A stretch of DNA of 64,000 bases, taken from positions 806,001 through 870,000 of the forward strand of contig NZ_JAJNMP010000001.1 in assembly GCF_021044935.1 (NCBI RefSeq), given 5' to 3'. The notes below the pieces were generated by a model. That model ran no database searches and was not told the origin of the DNA. It was given only the letters and a program-made list of their open reading frames with translations. Of the stretch, positions 43,385-51,676 are shown piece by piece. The translations under genes were made by a program, and so were the position numbers. Numbering within the stretch: position 1 is the first letter of the stretch; each line of letters opens with the position of its first letter. Source of the stretch: Agromyces cavernae (GTDB taxonomy: Bacteria > Actinomycetota > Actinomycetes > Actinomycetales > Microbacteriaceae).

Positions 43385-43419
43385 CATCGCGCCGGTGGGT
43401 GATCCCCGCCGGCGCGATG
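43385..43419 (+). terminator. Hairpin after the carboxypeptidase gene
   Basis: CATCGCGCCGG and CCGGCGCGATG pair perfectly over 11 bases with a 13-base loop, 15 bases after the stop. No T-run. Confidence 0.65.
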
Positions 43420-43523
43420 TCGTTCGTGCCGGATTCATCGACGATGTCGATCCGACCCGACTCCCGTTCGACGTCCAGAATGAGAGGCGGAGAGACCGGC
43501 TCTGGAGAACACAGGAGATCGTC

Positions 43524-44078
43524 ATGCGCACGCTCATCGTCACCGAATTCATCACCCTCGACGGCATCGTCGACTCGCCCGGCGGTGGGTCGCACCCGCG
43601 GGCCGGCTGGACGTTCAAGGAGGTCGACTTCGTCGAGGAGGCCTACGCGATCAAGGGGCGCGAGCAGCTCGAGGCCGAGGCCATGCTCATCGGGCGGGTC
43701 AGCTACGACGAGTTCGCCCCCGTCTGGCCGACCATGGAGGAAGAGTTCGCCGAGTACAACGCCATGCCGAAGTACGTCGTGTCGACCACCCTCTCCGACC
43801 CCGAGTGGAACAACACCTCGGTGCTCCGCTCGATCGACGAGGTCGCGCAGCTCAAGCAGGGCGACGGCGGCCCGATCATCGTGCACGGCAGCGCGACCCT
43901 CGCCCAGGCGCTGGGCGAAGCCGGGCTGGTCGACCGATACCACCTGCTCGTCTTCCCCGTCGCGCTCGGCGAGGGCAAGCGCCTCTTCAGCGGTCGCGAG
44001 GCGGGCAGGCTGGCGCTCGTCGAGCACGAGGCCTACTCGAACGGGGTCGTCAAGACGGTCTACGACGTCGTGCGGTGA
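43524..44078 (+). CDS. Dihydrofolate reductase-like (RibD C-terminal fold) protein
   Basis: 184 residues with ACAGGAG seven bases before ATG 43524. The RibD_C/DHFR-like fold is shown by TLIVTEFITLDGIVDSPGG, MLIGRVSYDEFAPVWPT, YVVSTTLSDPEWNNTSVL, IIVHGSATLAQAL and HLLVFPVALGEGKRLF, all standard for the YyaP/YwjB-type proteins. These use NADPH but their substrates are generally unknown. A strong hairpin follows. Confidence 0.88.
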   Translation: MRTLIVTEFITLDGIVDSPGGGSHPRAGWTFKEVDFVEEAYAIKGREQLEAEAMLIGRVSYDEFAPVWPTMEEEFAEYNAMPKYVVSTTLSDPEWNNTSVLRSIDEVAQLKQGDGGPIIVHGSATLAQALGEAGLVDRYHLLVFPVALGEGKRLFSGREAGRLALVEHEAYSNGVVKTVYDVVR

Positions 44079-44113
44079 GCACCGCGTCCGCAGGACGCTT
44101 CCAGAATCCGAAC

Positions 44114-44148
44114 GACAGTTCCCCCTCATCGAATGAGGGGGAATTGTC
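44114..44148 (+). terminator. Long hairpin after the RibD-fold gene
   Basis: GACAGTTCCCCCTCAT and ATGAGGGGGAATTGTC pair over 16 positions (one G-T wobble) with a 3-base loop. The stem sits 35 bases past the stop. No T-run. Confidence 0.75.
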
Positions 44149-44300
44149 ATGTCTGAAGCGACGGATGTCGCGCGCCCCGGATGCGCCGAAGTATTTCGAA
44201 ATCGCTCCGCGCAACCTGTCGAATTCGCCCCATCTCGTTCGACGCATGAGTAGAGGCACCCCGCTTCTGAAGCATCAGCTCCCACGAAGGAGACAGAATC

Positions 44301-45665
44301 ATGTCAACACCCCGGGCACTCCGGCCGCTACGCAACCCGGCCTACCGGTGGCTTGCCGCCGCGCTCGTGTCGTCGCTGGTCGGTTCCGGCATCTGGATGG
44401 TCGCGCTGGTCTGGCAGATCGTCGCGATCGGCGGCGGTGCGGCCGAGCTCTCATTGGTCGCCGGCGCTTCGGCGATCGGGATGCTGCTGACCACGTTGCT
44501 CGGTGGTGCACTGGCCGACCGCATCTCGCAGCGGCGCATCCTGCTCGTGGTCGAGGTCGTCCGCGCGGCGAGCGTGGGTTTCGTCGCACTGACGTCGCTG
44601 ACCGGTGGCCTGGCGGTGTGGCAGCTCACGGCGGTCGCGTTCGTCGGCGGCGTGATGGCCGGGCTCTACTACCCGGCGTACTCGGCCCTGCTGCCCAGCG
44701 TGGTGCCCGAGGACCAGTTGCTCGCCGCCAACGGCTTCGAGGGCATGGCCCGGCCGGTGCTCATGCAGGCCGGCGGCCCGGCCCTCGCGAGCGGGCTCAT
44801 CGCGATCTCGTCGCCGGGCGCCGCGCTCGCCGTGACCGCCCTGACCGGTGTCGTCGCGGCGGTCTGCATCCTCAAGGTTCCCGAGACGCCGGCGCGCGTC
44901 GAGCAGGCAGGCGGCGAGCAGGGCAGCCCCGAGTCGGCGACCGTCGGGCAGCGGCATCCGGCCATCGCACTGCTCCTCGACGTGCGCGAGGGCTTCGTCT
45001 ACATGGTGCGCACCCCGTGGCTGCTCGGCACCCTGACGTTCGCATCGCTGCTGATCCTGCTCATCATGGGACCGTTCGAGGTGCTCGTCCCGTTCGTGAT
45101 CAAGGACACCGCCGGCGGCGGCCCCGAGGAGCACGCGCTGATCCTCGCGGCGTTCGGCATCGGCGGCGCGGTCGGATCGATGGTCGTCGCATCGCTCAAG
45201 CTGCCGCGTCGCTACCTGACCGTGATGAACCTGCTGTGGGCGTTCGGATGCCTCCCGCTCGCGGTCTTCGGACTGACCGACCGGATCTGGGTGATGGCGA
45301 TCGCCGCCTTCGCCGTCGGCGCGGCGTTCAACGGGGGCGTCGTGATCTGGGGAACGCTGCTGCAGCGCCGGGTGCCCGCGCACATGCTCGGTCGTGTCTC
45401 GAGCCTCGACTTCTTCGTGTCGCTCGCGTTCATGCCCGTGTCGATGGCGTTCGCCGGCCCCGCGGGCGAGTCGCTCGGGCTGCCGGTCGTGTTCCTCATC
45501 GCGGGCATCGCGCCGCTCGTGATCGGGATCGTCGCGATCATCGCGGCACGGATGACCCGCGACGAGGTCGCCCACCCGCTCGCCTCGGACGACGAGGAAG
45601 CGCTCGAGGCCGCTGACGAGGAAGCGCTCGACGCCACGCGCGACGAGGCGTTCGCCGTCGCCTGA
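44301..45665 (+). CDS. MFS exporter (MFS_3/MdtH-like)
   Basis: 454 residues, twelve predicted helices. Typical MFS_3 features: NPAYRWLAAALVSSLVGSG at the start, GGALADRISQRRILLVVEV between helices 2 and 3, NGFEGMARPVLMQAGGPALA, and VPAHMLGRVSSLDFFVSLAF. The C-terminus is an acidic tail (ASDDEEALEAADEEALDA). Family members export siderophores, macrolides or other small molecules. GAAGGAG lies nine bases before the ATG. Substrate unknown. Confidence 0.9.
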   Translation: MSTPRALRPLRNPAYRWLAAALVSSLVGSGIWMVALVWQIVAIGGGAAELSLVAGASAIGMLLTTLLGGALADRISQRRILLVVEVVRAASVGFVALTSLTGGLAVWQLTAVAFVGGVMAGLYYPAYSALLPSVVPEDQLLAANGFEGMARPVLMQAGGPALASGLIAISSPGAALAVTALTGVVAAVCILKVPETPARVEQAGGEQGSPESATVGQRHPAIALLLDVREGFVYMVRTPWLLGTLTFASLLILLIMGPFEVLVPFVIKDTAGGGPEEHALILAAFGIGGAVGSMVVASLKLPRRYLTVMNLLWAFGCLPLAVFGLTDRIWVMAIAAFAVGAAFNGGVVIWGTLLQRRVPAHMLGRVSSLDFFVSLAFMPVSMAFAGPAGESLGLPVVFLIAGIAPLVIGIVAIIAARMTRDEVAHPLASDDEEALEAADEEALDATRDEAFAVA

Positions 45666-45708
45666 TCCCATGTGGCCGCTCGCAACGACCAGGAGTACCC
45701 TCCCGCGT

Positions 45709-47445
45709 GTGGACATCGAAGTCGTACGCACGTCGCCGCTCGTCCGGCGCATCCGCGAATCGGTGATCGGCGACGACCAGGTCATGCCGGGCCCATACGG
45801 CCCGCGCCGCGTCACCTATGCCGACTACACGGCGTCGGGCCGGGCACTGAGCTTCATCGAGGATTTCATCCGCGACGAGGTGCTGCCGCGCTACGCGAAC
45901 ACGCACACCGAATCGAGCGGCACCGGGTTGCAGACGACGCGACTGCGCGAGGACGCGAGGGCGATCATCCGGGACGCGGTCGGGGGTGATGACGACACGG
46001 TCGTCATCTTCACCGGGTCGGGCAGCACGGGCGCGATCGACAAGCTGGTCGGGATGCTGGGACTCCGGGTTCCGGCGGAGCTCGCCGACCGGTATCACCT
46101 CGGCGACGGGATCCCCGCGGCCGAACGACCGGTGGTGTTCATCGGGCCGTTCGAGCACCACTCGAACGAACTCCCGTGGCGCGAGTCGATCGCCGACGTG
46201 GTCGTCATCCCGCAGGACGTCGACGGGCACATCGACTGCGACATCCTCGAGGCCGAGCTCGTCCGTCACGACGAGCGGCCGCTCAAGATCGGCTCGTTCT
46301 CGGCGGCGAGCAACGTCACGGGCATCGTGAGCGACACCCCTCGAATCTCGGCGCTGCTGCACGAGCACGGTGCACTGTCGTTCTGGGACTTCGCCGCGGC
46401 CGCGCCGTACGTCGACATCGAGATGTATCACGGGCCGGTCGAGGCGGCGCTGGCGTCGGGGGAGTACAAGGACGCGATCTTCCTCAGCCCGCACAAGTTC
46501 ATCGGCGGGCCGAGCACTCCCGGCGTGCTCGTGGTGCGGCGCGAGCTCGCACACAATCGGGTGCCCGACGTGCCGGGCGGCGGCACCGTGCTCTACGTGA
46601 ATCCCACCGAGCACCGCTATCTCGACGACATCGCGCAGCGCGAGGAGGGCGGCACACCCGCGATCGTCGAGGCGATACGTTCCGGCCTCGTATTCGGGCT
46701 GAAGGACGCGGTCGGCGTCGACACCATCAGAGCCCTCGAGCACGACTTCCTTCGCCGCGCGATCTCGGCCTGGCACGACGAGCCCACGCTCGAGGTACTC
46801 GGCAACCTCGACGCCGAGCGGCTCTCGATCGTGTCGTTCGTCGTGCGGGCGCCGAGCGGCCGCTACCTGCACCACAACTTCGTCGTGGCCCTGCTGAACG
46901 ACCTGTTCGGCATCCAATCGCGCGGCGGATGCTCATGCGCGGGGCCGTACGGCCACCTGTTGCTCGGCATCGACATCGACCGCTCGCACGAGTTCGAGCG
47001 CGAGATCGCGCGCGGCTGCGAGGGCATCAAGCCCGGGTGGGTGCGCATCAACTTCAACTACTTCATCTCGCCGGTCGTGTTCGACTACCTCGTCGAGGCG
47101 GTGCGGCTCGTCGCCCGTGATGGTTGGCGCATGCTTCCCGACTACGTCTTCGAGCCCGAGACCGGCCTGTGGCGGCACCGGCGGGGCCCCGCCGAACCGC
47201 CACTGCGGCTGAGCCAGGTCGCGTACGACGAGGATGGCCGGCTCACGTATCCGCACCATGACGACCGTGCGCCAGAGGCGGCGCTGCGAGGCTACCTGGC
47301 TGAGGCCGAGGCGCGGTTCGCCGCGCGAGCGGCTGCGGACGCACCTGCCGCCGACCCCTCCGGCGACGGCGACCTCCCCGGCCTCTCCGACGACTTCGAG
47401 CACCTGCGATGGTTCGACCTGCCCGTGGAGTGCCTCACGCGGTGA
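45709..47445 (+). CDS. Class V (SufS/CsdA-like) aminotransferase
   Basis: 578 residues from GTG 45709, preceded by AGGAG at some distance; ATG 45670 is an alternative. PLP fold motifs: YADYTASGRALSFIEDFIRD, NTHTESSGTGLQTTRLREDA, HHSNELPWRE, the PLP lysine in FLSPHKFIGGPSTPG near residue 260, and GGCSCAGPYGHLLLGID carrying the Cys of the desulfurase active-site loop. The last 150 residues extend beyond a normal desulfurase and include a Trp-rich segment and a polar tail. It may act on cysteine or a related amino acid. No SUF partners are nearby, so a housekeeping iron-sulfur role is unlikely. Confidence 0.87.
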   Translation: MDIEVVRTSPLVRRIRESVIGDDQVMPGPYGPRRVTYADYTASGRALSFIEDFIRDEVLPRYANTHTESSGTGLQTTRLREDARAIIRDAVGGDDDTVVIFTGSGSTGAIDKLVGMLGLRVPAELADRYHLGDGIPAAERPVVFIGPFEHHSNELPWRESIADVVVIPQDVDGHIDCDILEAELVRHDERPLKIGSFSAASNVTGIVSDTPRISALLHEHGALSFWDFAAAAPYVDIEMYHGPVEAALASGEYKDAIFLSPHKFIGGPSTPGVLVVRRELAHNRVPDVPGGGTVLYVNPTEHRYLDDIAQREEGGTPAIVEAIRSGLVFGLKDAVGVDTIRALEHDFLRRAISAWHDEPTLEVLGNLDAERLSIVSFVVRAPSGRYLHHNFVVALLNDLFGIQSRGGCSCAGPYGHLLLGIDIDRSHEFEREIARGCEGIKPGWVRINFNYFISPVVFDYLVEAVRLVARDGWRMLPDYVFEPETGLWRHRRGPAEPPLRLSQVAYDEDGRLTYPHHDDRAPEAALRGYLAEAEARFAARAAADAPAADPSGDGDLPGLSDDFEHLRWFDLPVECLTR

Positions 47446-47624
47446 CGTCGCCCGCAACGCAGGTGTCGAGTCCATCTCAAATTTTTTGCTGCGGTATACC
47501 CCCCGTTGTGGATACGTTGGGTCCATTGGTCGGCCTTCTGGGGCCGCGAGCGTCACGACGTCGTGCCCGCTCGCCTGTCGGAGGGCATCGATCGCGGAAG
47601 AAGCGAGAAGAGAGGGCACTACCG

Positions 47625-49430
47625 ATGAGATCCATCCAACGTCCCGTGCGATGGCGCCGACGCGCACTCGCCGCAGCCGGAGCACTCGTGCTCGGCGCCT
47701 CCCTGGTGACCGCCACCGCGGCCTCCGCCCAAGACGATCCTCGCGAGAACCTCCCACCGGGGTACCTCGGCGCGGTGACCGCCACGAGCAACATCGACCT
47801 GCTGGCGAGCCTGCCTCGCGTCGCGCCGTTCGACGCGCCTCCCGGCAACTTCGGGTTCGTCAACTCCGACCTCGCGTTCAGCGGTGACAACGCCATCGTC
47901 GGCAACTTCAACGGTTTCCAGGTCTACGACGTCTCCGATCCGGCCGCGCCGACGCTGCAGTCGTCCTTCGTGTGTCCGGGTGGCCAGGGTGACGTGTCGG
48001 TCTTCGGCGACCTGCTGTTCATGTCGGTCGAAGAGACGCGCGGACGCATCGACTGCGGCTCGCAGGGTGCGCCCGGCGCGGTCAACCTCGAGCGCTTCCG
48101 CGGCGTGCGCATCTTCGACATCAGCGACATCGACAACCCGGTGCAGCTGCCGGGCGTGCAGACCTGTCGCGGATCGCACACGCACACGCTCGTGACCGAC
48201 CCCGAGGACCCCGACAACATCTACATCTACAACTCGGGTACGGCGGGAGTCCGTTCGCCGCTGGAGCTCCCGGGCTGTGAGAATGCTGCGCTGACCACCG
48301 ACCCGGTGACCACGGGCAACCCCACGCAGTGGCGCATCGACGTCATCAAGGTGCCGCTCGCGGCGCCCCAGACGGCGGCGGTCGTGAGCCAGCCGCGGAT
48401 CTTCACGAACCCCGACACCGGCGCGTTCAACGGCCTGCAGAACACGCTCCCCGGGACGGCGCTGCACCCGAGCGGCACGGTGTACAGCCCGACGCCCAAC
48501 ACGAACACGTGCCACGACGTCACGGCGTTCCCCGAGATCGGGCTCCTCGCTGGCGCGTGCCAGGGCAACGGCCTCCTCGTCGACATCTCCGATCCGGTGA
48601 ACCCGGTTCGGATCGACGCGGTCTCCGACCCGAACTTCTCGTACTGGCACTCGGCGACGTTCAACAACGACGGCACCAAGGTCATCTTCACCGACGAGTG
48701 GGGCGGCGGCACGCAGCCACGATGCCGCGTGACCGACCAGCCCGAGTGGGGTGCGAACGCGCTCTTCGACATCGTCGACGGCAAGATGGAGTTCGCGAGC
48801 TACTACAAGCTCCCGGCGGTGCAGACCTCGCAGGAGAACTGCGTGGCGCACAACGGCTCGATCGTGCCGGTGCCGGGTCGCGACATCATGGTGCAGGCCT
48901 GGTATCAGGGTGGACTGTCGGTGATCGACTTCACCGACACGGCCGACCCGACCGAGATCGCGTTCCTCGACCGTGGTCCGATCAACACACCGAACCCGAC
49001 GGGCCTGAACCTCGGCGGGTACTGGTCGACCTACTGGTACAACGGCAACGTGCACGGCAGTGAGATCGCGCGCGGGTTCGAGACGCTGGGGCTCACACCG
49101 AGCGACCAGATGTCGGTGAACGAGATCGCCGCAGCCGGCGAGATCCAGCTCGACGAATTCAACGCGCAGCTGCAGACGATGCTCGTGCATGCGCCGAGCT
49201 TCGCGGTCGCGCGGTCGTTCGTCGACCAGGCCGAGCGTGACGGCAGCCTGAGCGGAAACGCGCTGAAGCAGGTGAACAAGTCGATCGACCAGGCGGAGAA
49301 GCTCTCGGGCGGACCCGCGAGCGCCGCGTCGATCGAAGCGCACCTCGACAACGCGGCTCGCACGTCGGGCAAGCCGGCCGATTCGAACCTCGTGCAGGCG
49401 CTCGACGCGCTCGCCGCGACGTTCGGCTGA
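47625..49430 (+). CDS. Secreted LVIVD-repeat (beta-propeller-like) protein
   Basis: 601 residues. The signal peptide is clear (RRRALAAAGALVLGASLVTA ending TAASA). The mature part has recurring LVIVD/YVTN-like blades: NFNGFQVYDVSDPAAPTL, RGVRIFDISDIDNPVQLPGV, NGLLVDISDPVNPVRIDAV, GGLSVIDFTDTADPTEIA, plus a conserved RGSHTHTLVTDPEDPDNIYI. The C-terminus is helical with the spacing of FIMAH-type domains (RSFVDQAERDGSLSGNALKQ, VNKSIDQAEKL). Function unknown; such proteins are exported and probably bind something at the surface. AGAGGG precedes ATG 47625. A pair of hairpins follows the stop. Confidence 0.88.
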   Translation: MRSIQRPVRWRRRALAAAGALVLGASLVTATAASAQDDPRENLPPGYLGAVTATSNIDLLASLPRVAPFDAPPGNFGFVNSDLAFSGDNAIVGNFNGFQVYDVSDPAAPTLQSSFVCPGGQGDVSVFGDLLFMSVEETRGRIDCGSQGAPGAVNLERFRGVRIFDISDIDNPVQLPGVQTCRGSHTHTLVTDPEDPDNIYIYNSGTAGVRSPLELPGCENAALTTDPVTTGNPTQWRIDVIKVPLAAPQTAAVVSQPRIFTNPDTGAFNGLQNTLPGTALHPSGTVYSPTPNTNTCHDVTAFPEIGLLAGACQGNGLLVDISDPVNPVRIDAVSDPNFSYWHSATFNNDGTKVIFTDEWGGGTQPRCRVTDQPEWGANALFDIVDGKMEFASYYKLPAVQTSQENCVAHNGSIVPVPGRDIMVQAWYQGGLSVIDFTDTADPTEIAFLDRGPINTPNPTGLNLGGYWSTYWYNGNVHGSEIARGFETLGLTPSDQMSVNEIAAAGEIQLDEFNAQLQTMLVHAPSFAVARSFVDQAERDGSLSGNALKQVNKSIDQAEKLSGGPASAASIEAHLDNAARTSGKPADSNLVQALDALAATFG

Positions 49431-49436
49431 TCACAG

Positions 49437-49508
49437 GCGGGGAGGTCGGCAGCTGCCGGCCTCCCCGCACATGAAGGTGCCCGGTGGTCATCGACCACCG
49501 GGCACCTT
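49437..49508 (+). terminator. Two adjacent hairpins after the LVIVD gene
   Basis: First, GCGGGGAGG...CCTCCCCGC enclosing CGGCAGCTGCCG (49437-49468, one T-G mismatch). Second, AAGGTGCCCGGTGGTC and GACCACCGGGCACCTT (49474-49508), a perfect 16-base stem with loop ATC. They begin six bases after the stop. No T-run. Confidence 0.8.
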
Positions 49509-49533
49509 CGCGTGCGGGCTCGTGCGGCGCGAT

Positions 49534-49662
49534 GCGATCTCGAGACGGCGCTTCGCGATCTCGAGAGGACGCTACGCGATCTCGAGAGGGCGCGCTACGC
49601 GATCTCGAGACGGCGCTTCGCGCCTCCTCGATCAGCGGACTCGGGCGATCAGCGGACTCGGG
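49534..49662. repeat. Cluster of GCGATCTCGAGA units plus a 16-base direct repeat
   Basis: GCGATCTCGAGA starts at 49534, 49555, 49576 and 49599; then CGCGCCTCCTCGATC, and GATCAGCGGACTCGGG at 49630 and 49647. It shares CTCGAGAC and CTCCTCGA with the dispersed repeat and reaches to the stop of the DUF305 gene. Confidence 0.8.
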
Positions 49663-49665
49663 TTA

Positions 49666-50328
49666 TCAGCGTGTGCGCTCCGCGAGCATCTGCTGCATGC
49701 GGGCGATCTCGACGCCCTGGTCGGATTCGACGTGACGCGCGAACTGGTCGATCTCGGATTCGTTGCCGCCGCCGGCCGCGTAGAGTTCGCCGACCATCTG
49801 CAGCGCACCCTGGTGGTGCCGGATCATCGACTCGAGGAACAGTCGGTCGAACTCCGCGTCGGTGGCCGCCTCGAGGGCGGCGAGCTCGTCGTCGGTGAGC
49901 ATCCCCGGCATCGCGTCGCCGTCGTGCCCGTGGCCCGCGCCGGCTTCGTTCACGGGGATGAAGCGATCCTGGAGCCATCGCGTCATCGACTTCAGCTCGT
50001 CTTCCTGGCTGACCCTCATGCGTTCGGCGAGCAGTCGGATGTCGCGGTCGTCGGTGTTCTCGTCGACGAAGCCGGTCATCTCGATGGCCTGGTCGTGGTG
50101 CTGGATCATGTCGAGCATGAACTCCGAGTCGGCCTCGACGTGCTTCGGCGAGCCGAGCTCAGCCGCCTCTTCGGGCGACAGCGTCTCGTTCGGCTCGCCA
50201 GGCGCACCGAGTTGCACGACCGGACTGGTGGGTGCGGGCGGCTCGGGGGCCGACGTCGTGCACGCGGCAAGGCCGAGCGAGAGCACGAGCACTGTTCCGG
50301 CCCCGAAGGATCGCCGCATCGCCGTCAT
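49666..50328 (-). CDS. DUF305 lipoprotein
   Basis: 220 residues. The signal peptide carries a lipobox (VLVLSLGLAAC). The two DUF305 helical repeats each have paired histidines: FMLDMIQHHDQAIEMTGFV and FLESMIRHHQGALQMVGEL, joined by an HGHDGD-containing loop; MIxHHxxA is the family hallmark. Family members are often near copper genes and may bind metal, but no copper gene is seen here. GAGG lies nine bases before ATG 50328. The stop lies at the edge of a repeat cluster. Confidence 0.9.
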   Translation of the reverse strand: MTAMRRSFGAGTVLVLSLGLAACTTSAPEPPAPTSPVVQLGAPGEPNETLSPEEAAELGSPKHVEADSEFMLDMIQHHDQAIEMTGFVDENTDDRDIRLLAERMRVSQEDELKSMTRWLQDRFIPVNEAGAGHGHDGDAMPGMLTDDELAALEAATDAEFDRLFLESMIRHHQGALQMVGELYAAGGGNESEIDQFARHVESDQGVEIARMQQMLAERTR

Positions 50329-50470
50329 CCACTTACCTCGTCTTCGTTGAAGGGCATCAGCGAGCCTCGTCGTGCTGTTCGTCGTCGGACCCGCAGGTTG
50401 GCTTCCATCTAACTCGAATCGGTCGCGGATGGAAACCGGGGTGCTGAAGTGCCGACGAGCCGACGGGAAC

Positions 50471-50839
50471 TCACCGCCCCGGCGCGGCGATCCCCAGCCG
50501 AGCGAGAATCGCCGGGAATTGCACGGCGATCGCCTGCCACAGCACCTCGTCGTCGGTACCGGTGTAGTCGCGTGCGATGAAGTTTCGCGTCGCGCGTATG
50601 CCCGCCCAGTCGATAAAGGGGTGCGCATTACGGAATGCCGCGGGCAGTCGGTCGGCCGCCGTTGAGAGGTCGACGACGACCGAGCGCGCGATGCGCCGCT
50701 GATCGTCATCGTCGGGTTCGAAGAATCGCGTACGACCTCGCGCCACCACGCGTGCTGCGGTGGCCCCGAAGCGTCGGATGTCGGCGAGGATCGCGTCGGC
50801 ACGCGCCGGGTCGCCGCGCGATGGACCGGGTTGCGTCAC
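50471..50839 (-). CDS. HepT-like (DUF86) HEPN protein with altered active-site motif
   Basis: 122 residues. The helical DUF86 pattern is visible, ending in FIDWAGIRATRNFIARDYTG, where HepT toxins have RxxxxHxY. Here the His position is Arg (CGC, one base from CAC). The N-terminal half (RADAILADIRRFGATAARV) is the first HEPN helix. It overlaps the upstream XRE-MNT gene by ATGA, the usual order of MntA-HepT toxin-antitoxin pairs. In HepT the motif cleaves RNA and is silenced by AMPylation of the Tyr, which is kept here. The change may inactivate it or alter its chemistry. Confidence 0.78.
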   Translation of the reverse strand: MTQPGPSRGDPARADAILADIRRFGATAARVVARGRTRFFEPDDDDQRRIARSVVVDLSTAADRLPAAFRNAHPFIDWAGIRATRNFIARDYTGTDDEVLWQAIAVQFPAILARLGIAAPGR

Positions 50840-51297
50840 AGCGGGACGGCTTCGGCGAGAATGCGGTCGAGCACCTTGCTCTGACCGCGGTCCGAGACGA
50901 CATCGACGGATGTCCCGAGCACCGCTTCGGCCTCGACCATGAAGCCTGCCAGGTCGAAGAGCGAGGTGTTCGCGCTCGGATGCACGAGGAGGTCGACGTC
51001 GGAGTCGGCATCGGCCTCATTGCGGGCGACGGATCCGAACACTCGGATATCGCCGAGGCCGCGCCGTGCAGCCGCCTCGAGCAGAGCCACGCGGGCGCCG
51101 CGTACTTGAGACAGCGATGGTGCGCTGAGCGCACGGTTCAGCCGCGCCGTCGTCTCGGGGTTCGGCTCGCGCCGCCCCAGTTCGTAGGCCGAGATGTTCG
51201 GTTGCGGAATGCGCGCGCGCACTGAGAGTTCGCGCTGCGTCAGCCCTGCCCGGACGCGACGGGCGCGCAGGGTCTCACCGAACGTCGTGGATTCCAT
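50836..51297 (-). CDS. XRE helix-turn-helix fused to MNT nucleotidyltransferase (MntA-like antitoxin)
   Basis: 153 residues. Residues 1-65 are an XRE helix-turn-helix (LRARRVRAGLTQRELSVRAR, IPQPNISAYELGRREPNPET). The C-terminal half is an intact MNT domain: DIRVFGSVARNEADADSDVD then LLVHPSA, with GS and DxD in place, and the usual ending ILAEAVPL. In MntA-HepT systems the enzyme AMPylates the HEPN toxin. The XRE part probably represses the operon. The start overlaps no other gene and ATG 51297 precedes TAGCGCCGC-type inverted bases (TATAGCGCGGCGCTATCA). Confidence 0.88.
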   Translation of the reverse strand: MESTTFGETLRARRVRAGLTQRELSVRARIPQPNISAYELGRREPNPETTARLNRALSAPSLSQVRGARVALLEAAARRGLGDIRVFGSVARNEADADSDVDLLVHPSANTSLFDLAGFMVEAEAVLGTSVDVVSDRGQSKVLDRILAEAVPL

Positions 51298-51322
51298 TCA
51301 GCGAGTATAGCGCGGCGCTATC
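51298..51322. promoter_or_regulatory. Possible operator before the XRE-MNT gene
   Basis: ATAGCGC-GGCGCTAT (51306-51320) is an inverted repeat directly upstream of the XRE-MNT start, a natural site for autoregulation by its helix-turn-helix. Inferred. Confidence 0.55.
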
Positions 51323-51418
51323 ACGGGATCGCGATTGACCCCGGGACATCCGCCCCACTAGTGTTCGAAGGCTGCGCAATCCGCGCGGCATCCCCGGAGC
51401 CTGGAAGGAAGGTCGGCC

Positions 51419-51544
51419 ATGAACGTGTATCTGCAGCGCACGAGCAAGCCCGCCTTCATCGAGCCCGCGAGCGAGCAGCTCGAGCAGCGCATGCTGCGCG
51501 ACCTCGATCGCAATCTCGAACAGGCTCTCGACCCGGCACACTGA
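51419..51544 (+). CDS. 41-residue small protein between HepT locus and rtcB
   Basis: MNVYLQRTSKPAFIEPASEQ, then LEQRMLRDLDRNLEQALDPA, ending H. It has a strong ribosome site (AAGGAAGG, spaced seven) before ATG 51419 and no hydrophobic stretch; the second half is a probable amphipathic helix. It is divergent from the XRE-MNT gene and co-directional with rtcB, 132 bases ahead. No family recognised. Confidence 0.6.
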   Translation: MNVYLQRTSKPAFIEPASEQLEQRMLRDLDRNLEQALDPAH

Positions 51545-51676
51545 CGCCACGCGGCATCCGCTCGCGATCTCGTCACCCCGTGCCGCTCGAGGCCCGGGGT
51601 GTTTCTCTGTCTGCGCGCGACGAGACCCCTCGGGCCCTCGGATCAGCGCAACAATGCAATCAGACAGGAAAGGAAC

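Noticed and set aside
50329-50470. Gene between the DUF305 and HepT-like genes
   Set aside because: Only short frames without a ribosome site.
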